A model generated the notes under the pieces. That model was not told where the DNA came from and did not search any database. It saw only the letters and a program-made list of their open reading frames with translations. The position numbers and the translations under genes were made by a program. From Saprospiraceae bacterium (lineage in GTDB: Bacteria > Bacteroidota > Bacteroidia > Chitinophagales > Saprospiraceae): a stretch of DNA of 11,677 nucleotides. Below, piece by piece: positions 7,016 through 11,677 of the stretch (within the stretch, counting starts at the first letter, position 1; every line of letters begins with the position of its first letter). The stretch covers positions 1-11,677 of the forward strand of contig SLDF01000346.1 of NCBI GenBank assembly GCA_007125435.1, in the 5' to 3' direction.

Positions 7016-8110
7016 ATGAGAATTCTGGTCGCGCCTCTTAACTGGGGGCTGGGTCATGCTGTCAGGTGTATACCGATTATCAATCACTTGCTGAGCATGA
7101 ATGTAGAGGTCATCATAGCTAGCGATGGTCTGGCGCTGAAGCTATTGGAGGCTGAATTTCCACACCTTGAACACCATGAAATGCCGGGCTATAACATCAG
7201 CTACAAACGGTCAAATATGGTGGTCAACCTCTCCCTGCAGATACCACAAATGCTTAAAGCTGTAAAGGCAGAAAGAAAATGGCTGTGCGACCTGATGGCA
7301 AAGCAACGTATACATGCGATCATATCTGACAATAGATTTGGTCTGTACAGAGAAGATGTACCGACGGTATTCATCTCTCATCAGGTGCGAATACCTATAC
7401 CCGGTCGACTTTTGCACAGTCTCGGCAATGGCGTCAACCAATTTTTTATAAAAAAGTACAATGACGTGTGGGTGCCGGATTTTCAAGGGAGTGATAATCT
7501 CAGTGGTGAGATGTCGCATGGTACCGATATCGATGACCGTCTGACGTATATAGGACCGATTAGCAGGATGAAAAGGGTAGAGCTGAAGAAGGAATACGAC
7601 ATATGTGTCGTGCTGTCAGGGCCTGAGCCGCAGCGGACGAGACTGGAGCACATCATACTCACACAACTGGCGAGACTGCCCTATAGGGCGATTGTCGTCA
7701 GGGGGTTGACGTCTAGTTTTCAGCAAGTGAAATGCTCAGAGCGACTGGAGATTGTGTCTTTTCTGAAGGGACAGGATCTGGCAAAGGTCATGCTATCTTC
7801 TGATATCGTGATCAGTCGCTCAGGCTACACGACATTAATGGATCTGTACAGTCTGGGTCTGAAAGCTCTCCTCGTACCTACACCCGGACAGAAGGAACAA
7901 GAAGACCTGGCCGAGCACTTTAATAAAAACGGGATCTTTCACATGGTGACTCAGGATAAACTCGTGCTGGAGAGAGACATCGTAGAGGCATTTAACTTTC
8001 CGGGCTTTCCGCAAAGGCCATTTGATAATAGCCTCATGCAATCAGAAGTGACCAACTGGCTCCAAAAAATAGAAGGCAGTAAGTCTAAAACGTCAACAAC
8101 AGTGTCGTGA
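7016..8110 (+). CDS. MurG-like (GT28/GT-B) glycosyltransferase family protein
   Basis: Predicted cytosolic or membrane-peripheral GT-B glycosyltransferase, 364 aa from this start. The N-terminal domain opens with MRILVAPLNWGLGHAVRC, the Gly-rich acceptor-side loop typical of a Bacteroidota family related to MurG. The C-terminal nucleotide-sugar half shows LSGPEPQRT at about 200-208, SRSGYTTLMDL at 268-278 and PTPGQKEQEDLAEH at 288-301, as in GT28 donor-binding regions. The sugar donor and acceptor are unknown; a UDP-sugar and a cell-envelope glycan are likely. The frame is also open from a GTG at 6983 and an ATG at 6989, but family members start exactly at the MRILVAP position, so I prefer 7016. 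It converges on pth with a 4-nt gap and no visible terminator. Confidence 0.88.
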   Translation: MRILVAPLNWGLGHAVRCIPIINHLLSMNVEVIIASDGLALKLLEAEFPHLEHHEMPGYNISYKRSNMVVNLSLQIPQMLKAVKAERKWLCDLMAKQRIHAIISDNRFGLYREDVPTVFISHQVRIPIPGRLLHSLGNGVNQFFIKKYNDVWVPDFQGSDNLSGEMSHGTDIDDRLTYIGPISRMKRVELKKEYDICVVLSGPEPQRTRLEHIILTQLARLPYRAIVVRGLTSSFQQVKCSERLEIVSFLKGQDLAKVMLSSDIVISRSGYTTLMDLYSLGLKALLVPTPGQKEQEDLAEHFNKNGIFHMVTQDKLVLERDIVEAFNFPGFPQRPFDNSLMQSEVTNWLQKIEGSKSKTSTTVS

Positions 8111-8114
8111 CCGT

Positions 8115-8729
8115 CTATTTTTTGTTGAATGTATTCATGGTAAACTGCAGGCCAATGGTGCAATATGATAAAACAGTCTTGGCGGCGACGTCCAATATAT
8201 CGGGCAGGTGTTGTCGCTCTTCTTCGGTCCATGTCCCTAGTACGTAATCTACCTGTCTACCTTTATTAAAATCATCTCCAATACCTATGCGAAGGCGCGA
8301 AAACTTGTTGTTGCCGAGCTTTGCTTCGATGTCTTTGAGTCCATTGTGGCCACCATTGTCTCCTTTACCTCTTAGCCTTTGTTTTTGAAAAGGCAATGCG
8401 AGGTCATCAACGACGACCAGCACATTGTCTTGAGAAACTTTGAGCTTAGACATCCAGTAAGTTACAGCCTTGCCACTAAGATTCATGAATGTCGATGGCT
8501 TCAGTAGGTGAATTTGCCTGCCTTTGTGCTTGAGCTCAGTCACCAAGCCTTGCGACTTGACACTAAACTCAACACTAAACTGATCGGCCAGATGGTCTAG
8601 TACTCTGAAGCCAACATTATGCCTGGTGTCAAAATACTCAGGTCCCGGATTGCCAAGACCAACAATTAAATACTTCATGGTCGGGTCTATCTTCTCTTTC
8701 TTTTTGAATATATTAAGTAGCCAGTTCAC
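8115..8729 (-). CDS. pth: Peptidyl-tRNA hydrolase
   Basis: Essential cytosolic enzyme that cleaves peptidyl-tRNAs released from stalled ribosomes. Counting from the internal ATG at 8678, the core is 187 aa and holds all active-site residues: N10 in GLGNPG, H20 in TRHNVGF, N66 in FMNLSG, D92 in VVDDLALPF and N112 in GGHNGLK. I place the start at the GTG ending at 8729, which adds NWLLNIFKKKEKIDPT before the core: many Bacteroidota Pth proteins (recalled, not searched) carry a similar short basic amphipathic N-terminal extension. The frame stays open to an ATG at 8861, but that stretch contains an intrinsic terminator and is probably leader, not protein. ATG 8678 is the conservative alternative. 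Convergent with the glycosyltransferase gene. Confidence 0.93.
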   Translation of the reverse strand: MNWLLNIFKKKEKIDPTMKYLIVGLGNPGPEYFDTRHNVGFRVLDHLADQFSVEFSVKSQGLVTELKHKGRQIHLLKPSTFMNLSGKAVTYWMSKLKVSQDNVLVVVDDLALPFQKQRLRGKGDNGGHNGLKDIEAKLGNNKFSRLRIGIGDDFNKGRQVDYVLGTWTEEERQHLPDILDVAAKTVLSYCTIGLQFTMNTFNKK

Positions 8730-8761
8730 AGTTTTTAGGGCTTTATCTTGAGAGCGAATTG

Positions 8762-8803
8762 CAAAAATAAAAAAAGGGAGCAGCTCTTTGCAGAAATGCT
8801 CCC
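8762..8803 (-). terminator. Intrinsic terminator ahead of pth (attenuator or small-RNA end)
   Basis: Read on the minus strand, GGGAGCA (8803-8797) pairs with TGCTCCC (8782-8776) around a 14-nt loop and is followed directly by TTTTTTTATTTTTG (8775-8762). This is a full Rho-independent terminator pointing towards pth, but about 33 nt before its GTG start and 84 nt before its ATG. It must either end a short upstream RNA or attenuate pth transcription. Confidence 0.7.
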
Positions 8804-8891
8804 CGGTAAGGTAAGTTTTGGCTAATAGCTGAATACTGTTTTTGAGATGCCGGACATACATCCGCCATTCCTTTGGCAGTATGACTACTCG
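8776..8891 (-). ncRNA. Candidate short leader RNA upstream of pth
   Basis: The minus-strand segment between the promoter-like box at 8898-8905 and the terminator at 8776-8803 would give an RNA of roughly 115-130 nt. It contains ATACTG (8882-8877) complementary to CAGTAT (8838-8833), enclosing small GC stems (GCCA/TGGC at 8877-8874 and 8867-8864; CGGA/TCCG at 8864-8861 and 8854-8851) that overlap by a base each and so are partly alternative. I recognise no known riboswitch, 6S, SRP or tRNA signature. Existence of the transcript is inference. Confidence 0.3.
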
Positions 8892-8897
8892 CCACTA

Positions 8898-8928
8898 CAA
8901 ATATATACGAATTATGTATATAAAAAAA
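8898..8928 (-). promoter_or_regulatory. Candidate promoter of the pth leader
   Basis: On the minus strand TATATTTG (8905-8898) fits TAnnTTTG exactly, and about 19-20 nt upstream lies an all-T stretch (complement of the A-run at 8922-8929) in place of the TTTG -33 box. Transcription would begin near 8891. Confidence 0.4.
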
Positions 8929-9112
8929 ATTTATGCATAAAAAAATGAAAAAAAGTTAACTCTCTAATAATTATACCTAATTGTTGGTACATATAGGGTT
9001 TATATATTAAAATTCTAAAAACAAAGATAAACTTACGTCGGTGGTAAGTATTCTAATTTTGACGTGAAGCTAGCATAAAGACATAATCGTATCGACTCTA
9101 TACCTGTTTTTA
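8906..9112. other. AT-rich intergenic spacer
   Basis: Very AT-rich, with long A-runs, and no coding sequence is recognised. The only structure I see is a 6-bp stem ACTTAC/GTAAGT (9031-9036 with 9044-9049). On the minus strand it is followed by TTTATCTTTG, so it may be a weak transcription end for the lipoprotein gene that stops at 9113. TATCTTTG at 9029-9022 (minus) also fits the -7 consensus but has no -33 partner. Confidence 0.5.
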
Positions 9113-9664
9113 TCAGTCTATTTCTTCTCCCCTGAGTACGAAGTCCAGGTTGACTTCTACAAATTCCGGTGGAGGATAGCGCAGTTGCATACGAATTCTC
9201 AGGTTGATTTCATCGTCTTCTGTATAGTCCTGGAGCTCAATAATATTAGGAACCAAATTGAGTCCTGGTCCATTTCTGAAAGGTATGGGGTCTCTAAAGA
9301 ATATCTCAAGATTAAGGTTTGAGTTCGTAGGTGTAAACATCTGGACAGAGATTCTCTCTATAAACTCGAGATCAACAGCACTTTGAAACTGTGTCAGTCG
9401 GGCAGTTGCAGGTATTATTCGCACCCGACTGGGATCCGACACGCCACCCTGATCCAGAAAAAAGTCCATGTTGAGTCTAATATCCCTAATGATAAAGAAG
9501 TGAGCATCAAACTGGCTGATACCGGCAGGAATGGTAAAGCGTAAATTTTCAAATGGCATCTCAAAGACAGCGTCAGGTACGTCCTGACTACATGAGGTAC
9601 CAAAAGTTAAATAGACCGCAACTGCGATGTATTTAATGTAGGATCGAACTTTTTTGATGGCCAT
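9113..9664 (-). CDS. Lipoprotein of unknown function
   Basis: I do not recognise this 183-aa protein. From the ATG at 9664 it begins MAIKKVRSYIKYIAVAVYL, a basic start plus hydrophobic core, then GTS-C with Cys25 as the likely lipidated residue; this is a relaxed lipobox of the kind common in Bacteroidota. The mature part is rich in alternating hydrophobic and polar residues (FDAHFFIIRDIRLNMDFFL, LNLEIFFRDP, INLRIRMQLRYPPPEFVEVNLDFVLRG), suggesting a beta-sandwich domain, and it ends in EEID. The frame is open up to 9733, but an earlier start would put 23 residues before the signal peptide and overlap rmuC. The gene follows rmuC by 55 nt on the same strand and may be co-transcribed with it. 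Its site of action is a bacterial membrane face; the role is unknown. Confidence 0.75.
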   Translation of the reverse strand: MAIKKVRSYIKYIAVAVYLTFGTSCSQDVPDAVFEMPFENLRFTIPAGISQFDAHFFIIRDIRLNMDFFLDQGGVSDPSRVRIIPATARLTQFQSAVDLEFIERISVQMFTPTNSNLNLEIFFRDPIPFRNGPGLNLVPNIIELQDYTEDDEINLRIRMQLRYPPPEFVEVNLDFVLRGEEID

Positions 9665-9719
9665 GTGATGAAAATTATCATATACCAAACGCACAAAGGT
9701 AGTTCCTATTTCACATGGA

Positions 9720-11018
9720 CTATTCAGATTCATCTAAAAACTTAGCCGGGATACTTTTAGTGGCATCTGCGCCCAGCTGTTTGATTCTTTCTATACGGCC
9801 AATAATGGTTTGTCCACGCTTAGGAGATGTATGCAGTTTATTGAGTGCAGTATCGTAATCCTTTTTGACTTTATGGATACTGCGCTCCAGTGCATCCAGG
9901 TCTTCCAGAAAACCGACAAACTTATCATATAGTGCCCCGCTTTCTCTGGCAATGTCCAGAACATTCTTACGCTGGTTTTCTTGTTTCCATATGAAGGATA
10001 CAGTCCGCATGGTTGCCAATAGCGTGGTCACACTGACCAGGACAATATTCCTTTCGAGGGCGTAGTCAAATAAGGAAGGGTTGAATTTCAGTGCATTAGT
10101 CAGTGCCGGCTCTATAGGCACAAAGAGTAGGACATAGTCCGGTGATTGCAAGGAGGTCAGGTGTTGATAGTTTTTTTGACTTAGCGACTTGATGTGATTC
10201 ATCACATGGCTGCAGTGTGATTTAAGGTAGAGGTCTCTTTCTTTATCATCTTCTGCATTGTGGTACTTTTCATAATCTACAAGAGACACTTTGCTGTCTA
10301 TAATGAGGTGCTTGTCTTCCGGTAAATAGATGATGTAGTCCGGCCTGAATGTCTGTCCTGTCTGATCCTTTGCTACGACTTCGCGATCATAATGCACACC
10401 TTTTTGCAGACCGGCTCTTTGCAGGATCATATCCAGCTGCACTTCTCCCCAGTTGCCTTGTAGCTTTTTATCGCCTGTAAGTGCATTGCTAAGTCTATTC
10501 GCTTGTTCGCTGACTTGTTGATTGAGCTTGATGATGTTTTCAAGTTCGGACTTGAGCGTTGCCCTTTCTCTTATTTCCACTTTGTGGGTGTCTTCTACTC
10601 GCTTTTCAAACTGTTGAATTTTTTCTTTAAGTGGGTTGAGGATGTCGCTGATTTGTTTTTCATTGTAGTCTGCAAACTTCTTGCTCTTTTGTTCGAGAAG
10701 ATCATTGGCGAGGTTTTTAAATTCTGTTCTGAATACCGTTCGCTGTTCTTCAAGCTCTTTTGCAAATACCTTCGTCTTTTCCTCCATGTTTTTCAAATCT
10801 GTTTCAGCTGCAGAAAGCGACTTGCTCATTGTCTCAATTTTTAGGTCTTTATTTTCGACACTAGATTTCAAGTCATCGTAGATGACTTTTGGGACGTATT
10901 CATGACTGACTTTATCCTGATATCTTTTTAGTGTTGAGTTGAACTGCACCCTTGCCAGTAGATAGGTTATGATACAGCCTGCGATAAAAGCAAGTGCAAA
11001 AGCAGAAAAATAATCCAT
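9720..11018 (-). CDS. rmuC: DNA recombination protein RmuC
   Basis: RmuC-family protein of 432 aa, linked in E. coli to limiting recombination at inverted repeats; predicted to be a membrane-anchored nuclease-like protein. From the ATG at 11018 a single transmembrane helix lies at about 3-22 (FSAFALAFIAGCIITYLLA), then a long Glu/Lys-rich coiled coil at about 30-185, then the RmuC domain at about 185-400. The domain includes LQGNWGEVQLDMILQRAGL, the PD-(D/E)xK-like half RPDYIIYLPE (D227), IIDSKVSL with D241 and K243, and PDYVLLFVPIEPAL at about 293-306. The frame is open 14 codons further to 11060, but the membrane helix normally starts right after the initiator, so 11018 is chosen. The inverted repeat copy 2 lies upstream of this gene. 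Confidence 0.93.
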   Translation of the reverse strand: MDYFSAFALAFIAGCIITYLLARVQFNSTLKRYQDKVSHEYVPKVIYDDLKSSVENKDLKIETMSKSLSAAETDLKNMEEKTKVFAKELEEQRTVFRTEFKNLANDLLEQKSKKFADYNEKQISDILNPLKEKIQQFEKRVEDTHKVEIRERATLKSELENIIKLNQQVSEQANRLSNALTGDKKLQGNWGEVQLDMILQRAGLQKGVHYDREVVAKDQTGQTFRPDYIIYLPEDKHLIIDSKVSLVDYEKYHNAEDDKERDLYLKSHCSHVMNHIKSLSQKNYQHLTSLQSPDYVLLFVPIEPALTNALKFNPSLFDYALERNIVLVSVTTLLATMRTVSFIWKQENQRKNVLDIARESGALYDKFVGFLEDLDALERSIHKVKKDYDTALNKLHTSPKRGQTIIGRIERIKQLGADATKSIPAKFLDESE

Positions 11019-11131
11019 TGCGATAGTGTTTATTATGACATAGACAAAACGCTCATACAAGCCATTAAGCGCATACGTGTCAAAATATTATTTGTGGCTA
11101 TCCTTCAATAAGGCATTCAGCGGCTAGAGTG

Positions 11132-11139
11132 CAAAGGTA
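11132..11139 (-). promoter_or_regulatory. -7-like box upstream of rmuC
   Basis: On the minus strand TACCTTTG fits TAnnTTTG. It lies about 113 nt before the rmuC start and between rmuC and repeat copy 2. No TTTG -33 element is seen at the expected distance, so support is limited. Confidence 0.3.
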
Positions 11140-11178
11140 TTTAATTATGATTTAGACTTCCCTTTTTATCACGGTGCG

Positions 11179-11332
11179 TTTTATTTTGTCGCTTTGGGCA
11201 TCACCCTCCTCCTGTCGTCGTCGGGTCGCTACGTTCCAGGGCTCACTATTCGTTCGGCCTCGATTCCACTTTAAGCTCCATCGAGTCTGGCTTCGCATTC
11301 GCTACGCCACCCTTACACATCGCTGATGCATG
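11179..11332 (-). repeat. Structured interspersed repeat, copy 2 (inverted)
   Basis: About 154 bp, matching copy 1 (5387-5531) in reverse orientation. Matching blocks on the plus strand are 11305-11332, 11254-11261, 11222-11244 and 11179-11206. Hairpins: TGGC/GCCA (11288-11291 with 11306-11309, 14-nt loop) and CTCGAT/ATCGAG (11259-11264 with 11280-11285, 15-nt loop). The second stem sits where copy 1 has CTCAGC/GCTGAG, with both arms changed together. It lies between the T9SS-substrate gene and rmuC. The rest of the gap (11333-11455) shows nothing else I can name apart from the small AGCC/GGCT and TTGC/GCAA stems. Confidence 0.88.
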
Positions 11333-11455
11333 TCCAGTAAAAACGACATTTTGAAGTGCACCCCTTTATCAGTCTCGAGGCTAAGGTTTTGCTTTAGCAA
11401 CTAATAGTGGCAGCCAAGAATAAGACGTATGTTTCTAGCCGGGGCTTTATGATGA

Positions 11456-11677
11456 TTAATTCTTGATCAAGTGACTCGTTGCCCTGACTTTATTGTCTCC
11501 GTCGACGATATTAAGTATATAGCTGCCGGGGACAATTGATGAGACATCAATATATGCATTTTCTACTATGCCGGCATCTATAGTTCGACCGCTCTTATCT
11601 ACTAGTCGGTATTGCTCCTGACCCGACCATTCCATTTGTATGTGAACCTGACCATCCGTAGGGTTAGGAAAAATTGT
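11456..11677 (-). CDS. C-terminal end of a T9SS-secreted protein (partial)
   Basis: Only the last 73 residues are inside the window; the gene continues beyond the right edge. The visible part is a type A T9SS C-terminal sorting domain: it opens with IFPNPTDGQVHIQ, continues with the YRLVDKSGRTIDAG strand-turn and IDVSSIVPGSYILNI, and ends in ATSHLIKN. In Bacteroidota this domain directs export across the outer membrane by the type IX (Por) system, after which the protein is released or anchored to the surface. The nature of the cargo domain cannot be seen. The gene is on the same strand as rmuC but separated from it by about 440 bp holding repeat copy 2. Confidence 0.88.
   Translation of the reverse strand, partial: TIFPNPTDGQVHIQMEWSGQEQYRLVDKSGRTIDAGIVENAYIDVSSIVPGSYILNIVDGDNKVRATSHLIKN

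Noticed and set aside
8776..8803. tRNA acceptor-like stem GGGAGCA/TGCTCCC
   Set aside because: The arms are only 14 nt apart, with no D, anticodon or T arms between them; the T-rich tail marks it as a terminator.
8730..8861. Extra 44-codon N-terminal extension of Pth from the ATG at 8861
   Set aside because: The segment contains a full intrinsic terminator and the translated residues do not match known Pth extensions, so it is better read as leader sequence. A conserved protein alignment could reverse this.
9665..9733. Longer start of the lipoprotein gene overlapping rmuC
   Set aside because: It would put 23 residues ahead of an otherwise normal signal peptide and lipobox; the ATG at 9664 fits secretion better.
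11019..11060. Longer start of rmuC
   Set aside because: The added 14 residues precede the transmembrane helix with no family support; the start at 11018 puts the helix at the N-terminus as expected.
5387..11332. Composite transposon or genomic island bounded by the inverted repeats
   Set aside because: There is no transposase or integrase, no target-site duplication that I can see, and the enclosed genes include housekeeping genes (pth, rmuC).

Overview
The window looks like a chromosomal segment of a Bacteroidota bacterium, probably from the Saprospiria/Lewinella side of the phylum; the class is a guess. The evidence is a TonB-dependent receptor with a carboxypeptidase-regulatory-like N-terminal domain, relaxed lipoproteins, a type IX secretion (T9SS) C-terminal sorting domain at the right edge, a phylum-type N-terminal extension on peptidyl-tRNA hydrolase, and several TAnnTTTG (-7) promoter-like boxes in place of strong Shine-Dalgarno sites. 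No transposase, integrase, tRNA, rRNA or CRISPR array is visible.

Left part (1-1612): dtd (D-aminoacyl-tRNA deacylase) and a MazG-like nucleotide pyrophosphohydrolase overlap by one base (TAATG), a two-gene housekeeping/quality-control operon. An alpha/beta hydrolase converges on them, and one palindromic CTAG supplies the stop codon of both converging genes.

Metal-uptake-like locus (1704-5341): a small membrane-anchored His-rich protein, a 796-aa TonB-dependent receptor with a ZnuD-like plug, and an acidic lipoprotein 4 nt behind the receptor. The locus ends at a strong intrinsic terminator (5305-5341). I infer a transition-metal (or metal-complex) acquisition cassette, with the receptor in the outer membrane and the two small proteins at the cell envelope.

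Middle part (5387-8110): copy 1 of a structured interspersed repeat, then a GAF-SpoIIE/PP2C-type serine phosphatase with C-rich base composition, then a MurG-like glycosyltransferase.

Right part (8115-11677), all on the minus strand: peptidyl-tRNA hydrolase with a long leader holding a promoter-like box and an intrinsic terminator ahead of the gene, an unknown lipoprotein, rmuC, copy 2 of the structured repeat in inverted orientation, and the 3' end of a secreted T9SS substrate.

The most unusual signal is the inverted pair of ~150-bp repeats (5387-5531 and 11179-11332). Their outer blocks are almost identical, while an internal 6-bp hairpin stem has changed both arms in a compensatory way at three consecutive pairs, and a 14-nt loop module sits on different hairpins in the two copies. 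This pattern suggests selection on a folded RNA or DNA structure.
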